Shown here: positions 36,438 through 47,165 of the stretch, piece by piece | Numbering within the stretch: the stretch's first letter is position 1 | How the letters are laid out: every line of letters starts with the position of its first letter | From: Sporolactobacillus shoreicorticis | GTDB taxonomy: Bacteria > Bacillota > Bacilli > Bacillales > Sporolactobacillaceae | Direction of reading: 5' to 3' | Assembly: GCF_024125445.1 (NCBI RefSeq) | Contig: NZ_JAMXWM010000012.1 | Coordinates: forward strand, 55,871-119,870 | DNA: 64,000 nt | Position numbers and translations under genes: made by a program | Notes under the pieces: model-generated | What the model was told of the DNA's origin: nothing | Databases searched by the model: none | The model's input: the letters and a program-made list of their open reading frames with translations, nothing else

Positions 36438-38210
36438 TTATTTAAGAATTGCTGCAACATCAAGATGCAGTTCGCTCAATTGTGCCTGACTCACTTCGCT
36501 TGGTGCTTTAGTCAACACGTCGCTTGCGCTTGCAGTTTTTGGGAAGGCAATCGTATCGCGCAGACTTGCGCGGCCGGCAAGCAGCATCACAATACGGTCG
36601 ATACCGAGCGCCATGCCCCCATGTGGTGGAACGCCGTATTCGAAGGCGTCCAGCAAGAAACCAAATTGCTTTCTCGCCCGTTCCTCAGTGAAACCGAGCA
36701 GCTTGAACATGCGTTCTTGCATCTCAGGGTCACTGATACGTTGCGAACCGCTGCCGAGCTCGAAGCCATTCAAGACTATATCAAACGACTGGGCACGTAC
36801 ACTGCCCGGATCACGGTCAATGCGGTCAAGGTCTTCAATAACCGGCATTGTAAATGGATGGTGTTCAGCCACATAACGGTGCTCTTCTTCGCTATAAGTA
36901 AGCAGCGGAAAGTGGGTCACCCACAGGAAGTTGAATGCCGATTCATCAATCAGGCCGAGCAGCTTGCCGAGATGCAGACGCAGTGCTCCAAGGCTATCGG
37001 CAACAACTTTTTTCTTGTCGGCAACAAACAGCAGCAAGTCACCCGGTTCGGCATTTGTACGTTCGATGATCCGCGCATTTAATGATTCGTCAAAGAATTT
37101 TGCAATCGGCCCTTTCATGCCGCCCTCTTCAACTTTCAGCCAAGCAAGCCCCTTGGCGCCGTATGGCGAAACGATGCCACGCAGATCCTCGTCGACCTGC
37201 TTACGTGAGAACTGGGAAGCGACACCTTTTGCGTTAATCGCTTTGACCAGACCGCCCTTTTCTTGAACTTCCTTAAACACCTTCAAGGTACTGTCGGCTG
37301 CAATATCGGTCAAGTCGATCAGCGTCATGTCAAAGCGGGTATCCGGCTTATCGCTTCCATACAGATCAATAGCCTCTGCATAGGTCAGGCGTTTGAATGG
37401 CCGAGGAATATCAATCCCTTTAACCTCTTTCATCATACGGACAAGCATTTCTTCAATCATATTCTGGAACGTTTCGACCTCAAAGAAAGACATTTCCATA
37501 TCGACCTGAGTAAATTCGGGCTGCCTGTCGGCACGCAAGTCCTCGTCGCGGAAACAACGGGCAATCTGATAGTATTTTTCAATACCCGAAGCCATCAGCA
37601 GCTGCTTGAAAAGCTGCGGTGATTGCGGCAACGCGTAGAATTCACCCGGATGAACGCGACTAGGCACGAGGTAGTCGCGTGCGCCTTCTGGAGTGCTCTT
37701 GGTCAAAATCGGCGTCTCAACATCAAGGAATCCTTTTTTATCAAGAAATTCACGCAAAGTATGCGTAATCTTATGACGCATTTTTAACGTTGCCAGCATT
37801 TCCGGACGTCTGAGATCAAGATAGCGATAGTTTAACCTTACATCTTCGGATGCCTCAATATCATCTTCAATTGGGAACGGCGGTGTCTTCGATTTGTTCA
37901 GCAAAGTGATTTCGCTGATCATCACTTCAATCGTTCCGGTTTTAATTTTTTCATTGATGGCTTCAGGATCGCGTTTCGTCACTTCACCGCTGACGGTCAC
38001 GCAATATTCGCTGCGCAGCTTATCTGCCTTATTCCATGCTTCCTGATTCACCTGCGGATTAAATACAATCTGAACAATGCCCGACCTGTCGCGCAAGTCA
38101 ATAAAAATAACACCGCCTAGGTCTCTTCTTTTCTGCACCCAGCCGGCCAGTGTGACCGTTTTTCCGGCGGACGCTTCGGTTAATTCACCGCAATTTGCGT
38201 TGCGATACAT
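36438..38210 (-). CDS. aspS: Aspartyl-tRNA synthetase
   Basis: It charges tRNA-Asp. The 590-residue class IIb enzyme has the N-terminal OB anticodon-binding domain ([26 protein letters not shown]), motif 2 ([26 protein letters not shown]), the bacterial GAD insertion and motif 3 ([16 protein letters not shown]). ATG 38210 has GGAGGG upstream and gives the normal N-terminus MYRNANCG. It follows hisS by 23 bases and shares its T-box leader. I cannot tell whether it is discriminating or also charges tRNA-Asn. Confidence 0.97.
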   Translation of the reverse strand: MYRNANCGELTEASAGKTVTLAGWVQKRRDLGGVIFIDLRDRSGIVQIVFNPQVNQEAWNKADKLRSEYCVTVSGEVTKRDPEAINEKIKTGTIEVMISEITLLNKSKTPPFPIEDDIEASEDVRLNYRYLDLRRPEMLATLKMRHKITHTLREFLDKKGFLDVETPILTKSTPEGARDYLVPSRVHPGEFYALPQSPQLFKQLLMASGIEKYYQIARCFRDEDLRADRQPEFTQVDMEMSFFEVETFQNMIEEMLVRMMKEVKGIDIPRPFKRLTYAEAIDLYGSDKPDTRFDMTLIDLTDIAADSTLKVFKEVQEKGGLVKAINAKGVASQFSRKQVDEDLRGIVSPYGAKGLAWLKVEEGGMKGPIAKFFDESLNARIIERTNAEPGDLLLFVADKKKVVADSLGALRLHLGKLLGLIDESAFNFLWVTHFPLLTYSEEEHRYVAEHHPFTMPVIEDLDRIDRDPGSVRAQSFDIVLNGFELGSGSQRISDPEMQERMFKLLGFTEERARKQFGFLLDAFEYGVPPHGGMALGIDRIVMLLAGRASLRDTIAFPKTASASDVLTKAPSEVSQAQLSELHLDVAAILK

Positions 38211-38233
38211 GGTATTCCCTCCATCATTATGAA

Positions 38234-39496
38234 TCATATTTTTTTCTTTAGATAATCAGTTAAAGTGGCGAACGCGACTTCATCCTGAGATCCGTCGGCC
38301 ATATTCTTGACAACGGCTTTTTGCACATTCAGCTCTTCATCGCCGATCACCACAACAAATTTTGCCCGATCGCGATCCGCCTGTTTGAATTGGCCTTTGA
38401 CCTTGCGCACCATATAATCTTTGTCTGCCTGCAAACCGGCCTGACGCAGTTGATTCAGCAGCACCGGCGCCTTCTGTTCGGCTTTATCGCCAATAGCGAC
38501 GATGAAACAGTCAAGCGACGGATCCGAGTCGAGCGACACACCTTCAACGTCTAATGCAAGTAGAAGCCGTTCGATACTTAAAGCAAACCCGATACCCGGT
38601 GTTTCCGGCCCGCCGAGCTCGCTCACAAGACCATTGTAACGGCCGCCGCCCATAAGCGTCGTAATGGCTCCCTGACTCGCGCCCATGATCTCGAATGTCG
38701 TATGATTGTAATAATCAAGCCCGCGGACCAGTGTCGGATCGAGTTCATAATCAATACCCATCTCGTTCAGAATCGTCTTAACCTTAGCAAAGTAATCACG
38801 AGAAGCTTCATTCAGGTAGTCAATGATCGACGGTGCGGTCGCCATCAACGGATGATTGTGATCCGTCTTACAGTCAAGAATACGCAGCGGATTCTTCTCT
38901 AAGCGTTTCTGACAATCCTCGCAGAACTCGCCAATGGACGGCTTAAAGTGAGCGATCAGTGCCTCGCGGTGAGCAGCACGGCTTTCCGGATCGCCTAAAC
39001 TGTTCAGGACAAGCTTCAAGTTCTTCAATCCGAGCTTCCGGTAAAAAGTCAGCGCAAGTACAATGATTTCAGCATCAATCGAAGGATCCGCCGACCCGAG
39101 CGCCTCACAGCCAAACTGCGTAAACTGACGATTGCGTCCTGCCTGCGGGCGTTCGTAGCGGAACATCGGCCCGATATAATACAATTTTTGCGGTTGGCTC
39201 GGCTGGCCAAACAGTTTGTGTTCGACATAAGCGCGCACAAACGATGCCGTTCCCTCTGGTCTCAGCGTTAAATCACGATCGCCGCGGTCCTTAAAACTGT
39301 ACATTTCTTTCTGCACAATGTCGGTTGTATCACCGACACCGCGCTGAAACAGATCTGTAGACTCAAAGATCGGCGTTCTCATTTCCTTATAATTGAAAAG
39401 CGCGCAGACTTCTCGAGCAGCAGCTTCGATTTTCTGCCACTTAAAAGCATCTTCCGGCAGAACATCATAAGTTCCGCGGGGAATTTGAATGGTCAC
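38234..39496 (-). CDS. hisS: Histidyl-tRNA synthetase
   Basis: It charges tRNA-His. The 420-residue class II enzyme shows motif 1 ([16 protein letters not shown]), motif 2 ([25 protein letters not shown]), the histidine-specific [15 protein letters not shown] and motif 3 ([15 protein letters not shown]), then the anticodon-binding C-terminal domain. I used the GTG start at 39496, eight to nine bases after GGAGG; the longer frame to 39538 has no support. First gene of hisS-aspS, downstream of a T-box. Confidence 0.96.
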   Translation of the reverse strand: MTIQIPRGTYDVLPEDAFKWQKIEAAAREVCALFNYKEMRTPIFESTDLFQRGVGDTTDIVQKEMYSFKDRGDRDLTLRPEGTASFVRAYVEHKLFGQPSQPQKLYYIGPMFRYERPQAGRNRQFTQFGCEALGSADPSIDAEIIVLALTFYRKLGLKNLKLVLNSLGDPESRAAHREALIAHFKPSIGEFCEDCQKRLEKNPLRILDCKTDHNHPLMATAPSIIDYLNEASRDYFAKVKTILNEMGIDYELDPTLVRGLDYYNHTTFEIMGASQGAITTLMGGGRYNGLVSELGGPETPGIGFALSIERLLLALDVEGVSLDSDPSLDCFIVAIGDKAEQKAPVLLNQLRQAGLQADKDYMVRKVKGQFKQADRDRAKFVVVIGDEELNVQKAVVKNMADGSQDEVAFATLTDYLKKKI

Positions 39497-39595
39497 AAGT
39501 GTTCCTCCTTCAACTTTTTCGCAAGATCCGCAGCACATTACCTGCCACGGCTTAATACATCCTTAATTCTCTCTAATCAAAATGAATGCATGAAA

Positions 39596-39869
39596 ATAAA
39601 ATAAAAGCCCTTGTCCATCGGCGAGCCGACAGACAAGGGACGAATGAACTTCGTGGTGCCACCCTCATTTGAAACATCAACATGTTTCCTCTGAATACCG
39701 GTTAACGCCCGGGCACGACTCATCCTACTGATCGCATCAATGCATTGTTCAGACAAGCGCCTCAGGAGTGTCTGTTTTCGGAAATCTATGCCGGCACCTT
39801 TCAGCCCATGGATGCCTTCTCTTATTAGCTGATCAATCCGAAAATCTCTCCATCACTGGCTTTGTTCGT
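39596..39869 (-). ncRNA. T-box leader RNA of hisS-aspS
   Basis: The canonical T-box AGGGTGGCACCACG is present on the minus strand (39666-39653), with the terminator CCCTTGTC / GACAAGGG and a T-rich run immediately after. The upstream ~200 nt would form Stem I-III. Uncharged tRNA, most likely tRNA-His given the downstream gene, should favour the antiterminator. I could not assign the specifier codon with certainty by eye. Confidence 0.92.
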
Positions 39870-39875
39870 TCTTCT

Positions 39876-39904
39876 ATACTACGTATCTTCACATAAAATG
39901 TCAA
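39876..39904 (-). promoter_or_regulatory. Sigma-A promoter of hisS-aspS
   Basis: TTGACA (39904-39899) and TAGTAT (39881-39876) are 17 bases apart. The start would be near 39869. Confidence 0.85.
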
Positions 39905-39935
39905 GGTTTAGCGCAAATCTTTGAACCCGCTTTGA

Positions 39936-40382
39936 TTAATGGTTTTTACTTTCGACAATCAGCGTAACCGGACCGTCGTTCACAAGAGAAACGGCCATAT
40001 CCGCGCCGAAAACACCGGTTTCAACATGAAGACCGTATGCCCTCAGTTTTTCATTAAACACTTCGTAAAGCGGTTCGGCAATCTCCGGACGCGCCGCTTC
40101 GATAAAGCTCGGACGTCTGCCCCTCGATGCATCACCATAGAGTGTAAACTGAGACACAGATAAAACGGCTCCCTCAGCGTCAACGATCGACCGATTCATT
40201 TTGCCTCCGTCATCCTCAAAGATACGCAAACCAGACAGTTTATCAGCGACATACTGAAGATCATTTTCTGTGTCACCGGTTTTTATGCCGACTAAAAGGA
40301 GCAGTCCAGCGCCAATTTTCCCTACCGTTTTGCCATCGATGTCGACCTTAGCGCGCTTAACGCGCTGCAATACAACCCTCAT
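39936..40382 (-). CDS. dtd: D-aminoacyl-tRNA deacylase
   Basis: It hydrolyses D-amino acids mischarged on tRNA. The 148-residue protein starts [18 protein letters not shown] and has the signature [18 protein letters not shown] and the Gly-cisPro-type region [15 protein letters not shown] near the C-terminus. Length is normal. It is 20 bases downstream of rel, and the rel-dtd pairing is conserved in Bacillales. Confidence 0.95.
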   Translation of the reverse strand: MRVVLQRVKRAKVDIDGKTVGKIGAGLLLLVGIKTGDTENDLQYVADKLSGLRIFEDDGGKMNRSIVDAEGAVLSVSQFTLYGDASRGRRPSFIEAARPEIAEPLYEVFNEKLRAYGLHVETGVFGADMAVSLVNDGPVTLIVESKNH

Positions 40383-40402
40383 TTTTTAGAAATCACCCTT
40401 TT

Positions 40403-42580
40403 CTATTGCATCACGCGGCGAACCGAATAGATATCGGGAATCCGCTTGATTTTCTCAACGACTCGATACAGATGATCAATATTCGTGATCGCGATCGTCA
40501 TGTTGATGGTCGCCACTTTGTTTTTATCGGCGCGGCCGGAAATACCATTAATGGCTGTGTGCGAATCGGAAACGCATTGGAGCACTTCATTGAGCAGACC
40601 GTTCCGGTCAAAGGCAGTCACCTCAATATCGACGTTGTATTCTTTTGATTTTGATTCATTGCTCTCCCATTCGACCTTCATCAGGCGTTGCTCCTCTTCA
40701 TTTTTGATATTCGGACAATCCACACGATGAATGGTGACACCTCTCCCGCGTGTAATATAACCGACAATCGCATCACCTGGCACTGGATTACAACAGCGTG
40801 CAAGACGAACAAGCAAATTGTCAACACCTTTAACGCGCACGCCAAGCGACGTCTTCCGATGGTTGTTTGTGTTCTGCTTTGGTTCAGACAGTTGCCTCAT
40901 TCGTTCCTCTGCTTCTGTTGGTTCCGAAGCCTTGTGCTCGTCGTCGGTGAACCGAGTAACAACCTGCTTGGCCGTAATTCCGTTATATCCAATTGCTGCA
41001 AACAGTTCATTTTCATGGGAAAAATTAAACTTTTTTGCTACAGCAATGATTTTATCCTCAGTCAGGTTATCCTTTATGCTTACATTCTGACTACGGCATT
41101 CCTTTTCAAGCATCTCACGGCCCTTTGCCACATTTTCCTGACGTTGCTGGCGCTTGAACCACTGCCTGATCTTATTCTTTACAGCCGAACTCTGGGCAAT
41201 CTTCAGCCAATCCCGGCTCGGTCCGTAGGAATGATTCGAGGTCATAACCTCGACAATATCGCCGGTCTTCAGCTTGTAATCCAGCGGCACCATCTTGCCA
41301 TTAACGCGCGCACCAACCGTTTTGTTGCCGATCTCGGTATGAATCCGATAGGCGAAATCAATCGGTACTGATCCGACCGGAAGCTCGATCACATCCCCCT
41401 TAGGCGTGAACACAAATACGGTGTCCGAAAACAAATCCATCTTTAATGATTCCATGAATTCCTTGGCATCGTCGGTTTCATTCTGATACTCAAGAATTTC
41501 ACGAAACCAGGTGAGCTTGTCCTCAAATTTGTTATTGATATTTCGAACCTTGCCCTCCTTGTATGCCCAGTGCGCCGCAATTCCGTATTCCGCAACATCA
41601 TGCATTTCCTCAGTTCGAATCTGGACCTCAAGCGGATCTCCCTTCGGCCCGATTACAGTGGTATGGAGCGACTGGTACATATTGGCTTTTGGCATCGCGA
41701 TATAGTCTTTGAAACGACCGGGCATCGGCTTCCAATGTGTGTGGATAATGCCAAGAATAGCATAGCAGTCCTTAATGCTTTTGACGATAATCCGGACCGC
41801 GAATAAATCGTAAATTTCGTTGAACTGCTTATGTTGATTCACCATTTTGCGATAGATGCTGTAAATATGCTTTGGGCGGCCGGAGACCTCAGCATCAATA
41901 TGTACGGATTTTACATACGCCCTCAATCCCTCAACTACCTGAGCAATATAAGCTTCGCGTTCTTCACGTTTTTGTTTCATTAAATTGACAATTTTATAGT
42001 ATTGCTGTGGCTTCAAATAACGCAGCGAGATGTCTTCGAGCTCCCATTTAATTGCGGAAATACCGAGTCGATTGGCAAGCGGCGCGTAAATCTCCAATGT
42101 TTCATTCGCTTTTTGAATCTGCTTCTCGGCACTCATATATTTTAACGTCCGCATATTATGCAACCTGTCGGCAAGCTTGACAATGACACAGCGCAAATCA
42201 CGCGCCATGGCGACAAACATTTTACGGTGGTTTTCTGCCTGCTGATCTTCTTTTGATGTGTATTCAAAATTTCTCAGCTTCGTCACGCCATCGACAAGCT
42301 CAGCCACGTTATCTCCGAATGCTTCGCGAATGTCTTCCAAAGTAACCGGCGTATCTTCTACAACATCATGAAGAAAGCCGCTGATTATGGTAATGACATC
42401 CATATTCAATTGCACAAGAATACCCGCGACCTCAATCGGATGCATTATATAGGGCTCGCCCGACCTGCGGACTTGTCCCTTGTGCGCGTGATCGGCAAAA
42501 CGATAGGCCTCACGGATTAATTCAATATCTTTTTTATCTAAGTAGGTTGAAGCTTGCTGTATAAGTTCTTCCATCGTCAT
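40403..42580 (-). CDS. relA: Bifunctional (p)ppGpp synthetase/hydrolase Rel
   Basis: It makes and degrades (p)ppGpp in the stringent response. The 725-residue protein has the hydrolase HD domain (HPIEVAGILVQL; FLHDVVEDTPVT with HD at 71-72; VKLADRLHNMRTL), the synthetase domain (DLFAVRIIVKSIKDCYAILG; YIAMPKANMYQSLHTTVIG), TGS (DTVFVFTPKGDVIELPVGS), a zinc-finger-like part (RLARCCNPVPGDAIVGYITRG) and a C-terminal ACT domain. All HD residues look intact, so it should be bifunctional. AGGTGA lies 8 bases before the ATG. Confidence 0.96.
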   Translation of the reverse strand: MTMEELIQQASTYLDKKDIELIREAYRFADHAHKGQVRRSGEPYIMHPIEVAGILVQLNMDVITIISGFLHDVVEDTPVTLEDIREAFGDNVAELVDGVTKLRNFEYTSKEDQQAENHRKMFVAMARDLRCVIVKLADRLHNMRTLKYMSAEKQIQKANETLEIYAPLANRLGISAIKWELEDISLRYLKPQQYYKIVNLMKQKREEREAYIAQVVEGLRAYVKSVHIDAEVSGRPKHIYSIYRKMVNQHKQFNEIYDLFAVRIIVKSIKDCYAILGIIHTHWKPMPGRFKDYIAMPKANMYQSLHTTVIGPKGDPLEVQIRTEEMHDVAEYGIAAHWAYKEGKVRNINNKFEDKLTWFREILEYQNETDDAKEFMESLKMDLFSDTVFVFTPKGDVIELPVGSVPIDFAYRIHTEIGNKTVGARVNGKMVPLDYKLKTGDIVEVMTSNHSYGPSRDWLKIAQSSAVKNKIRQWFKRQQRQENVAKGREMLEKECRSQNVSIKDNLTEDKIIAVAKKFNFSHENELFAAIGYNGITAKQVVTRFTDDEHKASEPTEAEERMRQLSEPKQNTNNHRKTSLGVRVKGVDNLLVRLARCCNPVPGDAIVGYITRGRGVTIHRVDCPNIKNEEEQRLMKVEWESNESKSKEYNVDIEVTAFDRNGLLNEVLQCVSDSHTAINGISGRADKNKVATINMTIAITNIDHLYRVVEKIKRIPDIYSVRRVMQ

Positions 42581-42630
42581 AATATCATCACCTGTATGCC
42601 GGACCCTTGCCGGTTCTGCGAATCAAATCT

Positions 42631-42717
42631 TTAAATCACCCAATTTAGTAATTTCAGACAAATAAATAAAAAAAGAAGCAAGGCAGCCAACAAGCCGGCG
42701 ACTATGGTCCCGCGCAA
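42631..42717 (-). CDS. Possible 28-residue membrane peptide between apt and rel
   Basis: A TTG-initiated frame reads as a single hydrophobic helix with basic flank: LRGTIVAGLLAALLLFLFIC then KLLNWVI. AGGTG lies about 5 bases before the TTG, which is weak. It could be a chance ORF in the rel leader; the composition is strikingly membrane-like. I have no family for it. Confidence 0.2.
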   Translation of the reverse strand: MRGTIVAGLLAALLLFLFICLKLLNWVI

Positions 42718-42830
42718 TTGGCACCTATTAGGACTATTATCAAAGATAAAACCAATAAAGTAAAGGATTTACATTCCATTCTGTCCATCCTGCAGGTGGA
42801 CAAAACCTCCTAATTGTTATGATTCGCAGT

Positions 42831-42861
42831 GAGAAAAAGAGAGTGCCTAATTCCAGGCACT
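42831..42861 (-). terminator. Terminator of apt
   Basis: AGTGCCT pairs with AGGCACT around a 6-base loop and is followed on the minus strand by CTCTTTTTCTC. It ends 15 bases after the apt stop codon, so rel needs its own promoter in 42600-42830. Confidence 0.85.
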
Positions 42862-42875
42862 CCGGAGCATTTCAT

Positions 42876-43388
42876 TTAATAGTGAATTAAAGAAAGGACA
42901 TCATAATCTTTAAGCAGCCTTGAGCCGTTGAGTTCGGTCAATTCAATTAAAAAAGCGACTCCGGCAATCACGCCGCCTAATTGTTCGACCAATTGAATGG
43001 TCGCCTCAATCGTACCACCGGTTGCAAGCAAATCATCGGTGACAAGCACACGCTGCCCCGGTTTAATTGAGTCTTTATGAATACATAGCGTATCAATACC
43101 GTATTCCTTCTCGTAGGAAACCGTCGCAACTTCACGCGGCAGTTTACCCGGTTTGCGGACAGGTACGAAACCAAGTCCTAATGAATAGGCAAGCGGTCCA
43201 CCGATGACGAATCCGCGTGCTTCCGGTCCGACGATCACATCCGCGTGCTTGCTTTTTGCGAAAGCTGCCAAGTCATCAATGGCTGAACGGTAGACCGCTC
43301 CCTCCTCAAGCAGCGATGTAATGTCTCTGAAATTAATACCTGTCGTCGGAAAATCCATGACCGACTTTATATACTTTGCATAATCCAT
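42876..43388 (-). CDS. apt: Adenine phosphoribosyltransferase
   Basis: It salvages adenine to AMP using PRPP. The 170-residue protein begins [20 protein letters not shown] and has [31 protein letters not shown] and the PRPP-binding loop [21 protein letters not shown] 43388 gives the length of the B. subtilis enzyme; GGAGAG is ~11 bases upstream. It lies between recJ and rel, as in B. subtilis, with a terminator after it. Confidence 0.96.
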   Translation of the reverse strand: MDYAKYIKSVMDFPTTGINFRDITSLLEEGAVYRSAIDDLAAFAKSKHADVIVGPEARGFVIGGPLAYSLGLGFVPVRKPGKLPREVATVSYEKEYGIDTLCIHKDSIKPGQRVLVTDDLLATGGTIEATIQLVEQLGGVIAGVAFLIELTELNGSRLLKDYDVLSLIHY

Positions 43389-43460
43389 ATTGCGCACTCT
43401 CTCCATTTCAATAAATGCTCTCGTTTATCTGACTGTGCATCGCTGCAAAATCGCATTATA

Positions 43461-45788
43461 TTATTTTAAAACGCGTTCATGCATAAACTGTGCCATGATC
43501 CACTGCTTCAGTTCGCCGATCGGCGAATAGCAGAAACGTGCTTCCAATCTGCGCTGCATCTTCTCTTTACGGTACGTGTCGGAGGATGTTAGCGGCGCTT
43601 TAACCGGAGAGGGGTTCTCAGTTAAGAAACCCTTCTCTATTTTAACAAAACCGAGTTCAAAAAACACCTGGGTCATCAAAGAAATCGACTGCTCACTCCA
43701 ACCTTTATAGCCTGCGATTTGACGAATCATTTCCTGAACATCGAAGGAATGCCTTTTGCGGATTAGCGCGTAATACCACACAAAGTGATCGCGTTCCGGA
43801 AACACTGTGAAGTAGTGGTCTTCCGGGTGATAAAAGATGCAGTAAAAGCGGTTAAGCTGCGGATTGCTTCCTATCATGTCTGCGAGTTGTGCCTCATCAT
43901 CTGGGAGATCAAGAAATGCAACAGCATCTGATGGAACAGACATGCCGGACTCATATACCTGCACGATACCTTCGAGCTGAAAATGTGCCGCAGTTTCCGG
44001 CTGAAAGGCAAGCAGGGTTACGGAATCCTCTACAAGCTGTGCCGTTTTTTCATGAATGTCGCGCACAGAACGCCAATCATACACTTGAATACCCTCAACA
44101 CAAAGATCACGAATCAGTAACTGTACTTTTCTAAAGCCGTTCCATTCATTAATTCCTAACTCACCGACTGCAACTAAGTGGTCATTTGGTGAAATACGCG
44201 ACATCCAGCTGCCAAATCCGAATCCAATTGCTTCGAGTTCTTTTTCGCCACCCTTAAGTGTCACCTTTAAATGATTGTTATTACGTCCAACAGCACCGAG
44301 CTTTGCTAAAGGTGCTTGTTCAATCTGAAACAGCGGACGCGGATTGTCCGTGCCGAACGGAGCAAGCTGCGCCAATTCTTCAATCAGATCTACGGAAAGA
44401 TCATCAACTGAAGAAACACCGTCTATGGTCAATTGAGGAACGAGGTCTTCAGGCTGCAGCACACGAGCCGCGGCATCTGCAAAGGCCTTCCGAAAGGCAT
44501 CGATCTCGTTTTTCGCAACCGTCATCCCTGCCGCCATCTGATGCCCGCCAAACTGAATCAGATAATTCGATGCGTCTTTCAATCCCTGATAAAGATTGAA
44601 GCCTTCGATACTGCGTCCGGAACCTTTAGCAATACCGGTTTCTTCATCAATACTGAGAATAATCACGGGGCGGTAATATTTGCCAACGATTTTCGACGCC
44701 GCAATGCCGATAACGCCTTGATGCCAATCTGTACCCGCAAGGACGAGTGCTTTATCGCCTCGACTTATATAGCCCGCAGCTTGTGCGTCAGCCTCCCTGG
44801 CTATTCTGTCAACAATTGCTCGCCGATCTTGATTCAGCGAATCTAGCTGTTCGGCAAGCGCCGCGGCCTCGCTCACATCTTCAGTCAGCAGCAGTTCAAG
44901 CGCAGCTCTTGCGTCATTCATGCGTCCTGCGGCATTCAGTCTCGGCGCCATTTGAAAACCGATCACATCGCTGTCAACCATTCCCGCCCCGGATGCTTTT
45001 ATCTTGAGTGCGTCAATCCCCGGCAGCGATCCCGCATTCATCGTTTTTAATCCTAGATAAGCAATCAAACGATTTTCATCAACAAGCGGTACGAGATCGG
45101 CAATCGTTCCGATGGCGGCGAGTGCCACCAGTTTCTCATCGAATGTATCCGATGGGCAGATCGCTTGTGCAAGCTTGAGTGCGATCCCGGCACCGGACAA
45201 TCCCTTAAAGGGATAAGGGCAGTCTTTCTGCTTCGGATTTAGAATGGCAAAAGCTTCCGGCAGCTGATCCGGCGGCTCATGATGATCGGTGATCACATAA
45301 TCAATCCCCATTCTCTTCGCGCATTCGGCAGGATCGCTAGCTGCAATGCCTGAATCGACGGTTATAATCAGTGTTACGCCGTCCTTCTTCGCTTGTTCGA
45401 CCGCACCCACATTAGGCCCGTATCCATCCTTGAACCGGTTCGGAATGTAGTAGGATACATGAGCGCCGATTGACGTCAATGCGCGAATCAGAATAGCAGT
45501 CGACGTCACTCCGTCTGCATCATAATCACCAAAGACGCGAATCTGTTCCCCGTTTGTTACCGCTTTGCTAACGCGGACAACAGCTTTATCCATGCCCTTC
45601 ATTTTCATAGATTCATAGAATTTCATGCTTTCGCAGTGCAGGAAGTGTTTGGCTTGTTCCGCATCGTCAAATCCTCTTGCAACCAATAAACGAGCAGTAA
45701 GCACAGAAATATGCAGCGACTCTGAGAGCCGCTGCATTTTTTCTTCATCAACCTTTTTTATCTTCCAATAATTTTTTGATTTCAACAT
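43461..45788 (-). CDS. recJ: Single-stranded-DNA-specific exonuclease RecJ
   Basis: This 5'-3' exonuclease acts in RecFOR recombination and repair. The 775-residue protein has the DHH domain (IRVFGDYDADGVTSTAILIR; ITVDSGIA; DYVITDHHEPPDQLP), the DHHA1 domain with the GGH motif (YLIQFGGHQMAAGMTV), an OB fold, and the extra C-terminal domain seen in Bacillus RecJ. All motif acidic and histidine residues look intact. It follows the LapA-like gene by 47 bases. Confidence 0.95.
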   Translation of the reverse strand: MLKSKNYWKIKKVDEEKMQRLSESLHISVLTARLLVARGFDDAEQAKHFLHCESMKFYESMKMKGMDKAVVRVSKAVTNGEQIRVFGDYDADGVTSTAILIRALTSIGAHVSYYIPNRFKDGYGPNVGAVEQAKKDGVTLIITVDSGIAASDPAECAKRMGIDYVITDHHEPPDQLPEAFAILNPKQKDCPYPFKGLSGAGIALKLAQAICPSDTFDEKLVALAAIGTIADLVPLVDENRLIAYLGLKTMNAGSLPGIDALKIKASGAGMVDSDVIGFQMAPRLNAAGRMNDARAALELLLTEDVSEAAALAEQLDSLNQDRRAIVDRIAREADAQAAGYISRGDKALVLAGTDWHQGVIGIAASKIVGKYYRPVIILSIDEETGIAKGSGRSIEGFNLYQGLKDASNYLIQFGGHQMAAGMTVAKNEIDAFRKAFADAAARVLQPEDLVPQLTIDGVSSVDDLSVDLIEELAQLAPFGTDNPRPLFQIEQAPLAKLGAVGRNNNHLKVTLKGGEKELEAIGFGFGSWMSRISPNDHLVAVGELGINEWNGFRKVQLLIRDLCVEGIQVYDWRSVRDIHEKTAQLVEDSVTLLAFQPETAAHFQLEGIVQVYESGMSVPSDAVAFLDLPDDEAQLADMIGSNPQLNRFYCIFYHPEDHYFTVFPERDHFVWYYALIRKRHSFDVQEMIRQIAGYKGWSEQSISLMTQVFFELGFVKIEKGFLTENPSPVKAPLTSSDTYRKEKMQRRLEARFCYSPIGELKQWIMAQFMHERVLK

Positions 45789-45835
45789 CCGCCCTCGCGC
45801 TCCCTCAACAACCGGTTCCTCGCTTGGCCGGATTT

Positions 45836-46180
45836 TTATTTTTGTGACCGACGCCTCGCGGTCCGTGATTCGCTTGATGTCTCTTCACCGCTCAGATCAA
45901 CTTTCAAACGTTCGGAATCCTCAGGATGCAAATCAATTATTCTTCGAAGTTCACGTTCCAGTTTGCCGATTCGATGACGCTGTTTGTAAATCGTGGAATA
46001 CGTGAACAACCCGATAAGCACTGCTCCGATCAGCAATGATCCGATGATCACAAGAATGAGTGGCAGCCGGACAACGCCGAACAGAAAGCTGAACCCCACG
46101 GTTTCCACATTAGCAATGGAAAACAGAACAATAATTAATGTGAAAATGAGTACGAGGAGTATTCTCCACTGTTTTTTCAT
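45836..46180 (-). CDS. yrvD: LapA-domain membrane protein (YrvD, DUF1049)
   Basis: The 114-residue protein has two membrane segments (ILLVLIFTLIIVLFSIANVE and VRLPLILVIIGSLLIGAVLI) and a basic cytoplasmic tail with helical heptads (YKQRHRIGKLERELRRIIDL). This is the LapA (DUF1049) pattern; E. coli LapA relatives take part in LPS assembly, but in Gram-positives the role is unknown. It lies between secF and recJ, matching yrvD of B. subtilis. Confidence 0.82.
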   Translation of the reverse strand: MKKQWRILLVLIFTLIIVLFSIANVETVGFSFLFGVVRLPLILVIIGSLLIGAVLIGLFTYSTIYKQRHRIGKLERELRRIIDLHPEDSERLKVDLSGEETSSESRTARRRSQK

Positions 46181-46208
46181 TCCGGTACCTCCATTTCTCC
46201 ATTAAAAA

Positions 46209-47165
46209 TTATGCCTGAGTCTGTACAGTTCTCTTTTTCTTCCGCCTGTCAAGATAGCGAACCTTCATGACCGCCCATAAAGGACAGGCGATACAGATTG
46301 ACGAATACACGCCGCAAAGCAGTCCGACAAAGAGGGCAAGCGTAAAGTTACGGATTGATTCACTGCCGAAGATCAGCAGCAGAACAACCGGAATCAGCAC
46401 GGTAAGCACCGTGTTCAATGATCGCGTCAGTGTTTCGCGGATACTCAGGTTTACGATTGCACCGAATTCCTCAATCGTTGAAAGTCTCTTTCTGCTCAGC
46501 TTAATGTTTTCACGCACACGGTCAAACGTCACAATCGTGTCGTTAATTGAATAACCGACAATCGTAAGCACAGCAGGAATAATCAAAATATCAACTTCAA
46601 GATGAAACAGGCTGAATACGGTCACGATGAAAAACGCGTCATGGATCAGCGCAAGCACCGCCGTTAGACCTTGAAGAAATTCAAAACGAATCCATACATA
46701 GATGATAATACCGATTGAAGCCAAAACCAGAGCGAATAGACCGTTCTTCGCAAGATCGCGTCCGACTTGCGGAGAAACCATACTGACGTTTGGCTCGATG
46801 CCGAACTGTGCTTTGATTTTGCTCTTAATCGCCGCAATTTGGTGCTGATTCAGTTCTTCGTTGATGCGGACAGTCGCAATGTTCTTATGGGTTCCGGAAA
46901 CAACCGGTCGTTCCGGGTCATAATTCATTGCGCGAAAAGTCTGGTCAACCTTTTCAATTGAAATTGGCTCAGTGCTCTGCACATCGACACGTGTACCGCT
47001 TGAGAAATCAATCCCCAAATTGAGCTTGAAAACAAAAAGTGAAAGGATACCCAAAATAATCAGCGCAGACGAAATGACAAAGAAAACATTTCGGTGCTTC
47101 ATAAAATCAAAGTGATCGTAAAATTTATTGTAGTGTTTGTAATCCATTTTTTCATTTAGTTCCAC
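46209..47165 (-). CDS. secF: Protein translocase subunit SecF (separate gene)
   Basis: With SecD it uses the proton motive force to assist protein export. The 318-residue protein has six membrane segments: one near the N-terminus (VFFVISSALIILGILSLFVF), the LNLGIDFSSGTRVDV motif, an extracytoplasmic loop, and five more including IPAVLTIVGYSINDTIVTFDRVREN. The start GTG 47165 is 8 bases after AGGAG and overlaps secD by 14 bases, so translation is coupled. In B. subtilis SecD and SecF are one fused protein; here they are two. Confidence 0.93.
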   Translation of the reverse strand: MELNEKMDYKHYNKFYDHFDFMKHRNVFFVISSALIILGILSLFVFKLNLGIDFSSGTRVDVQSTEPISIEKVDQTFRAMNYDPERPVVSGTHKNIATVRINEELNQHQIAAIKSKIKAQFGIEPNVSMVSPQVGRDLAKNGLFALVLASIGIIIYVWIRFEFLQGLTAVLALIHDAFFIVTVFSLFHLEVDILIIPAVLTIVGYSINDTIVTFDRVRENIKLSRKRLSTIEEFGAIVNLSIRETLTRSLNTVLTVLIPVVLLLIFGSESIRNFTLALFVGLLCGVYSSICIACPLWAVMKVRYLDRRKKKRTVQTQA

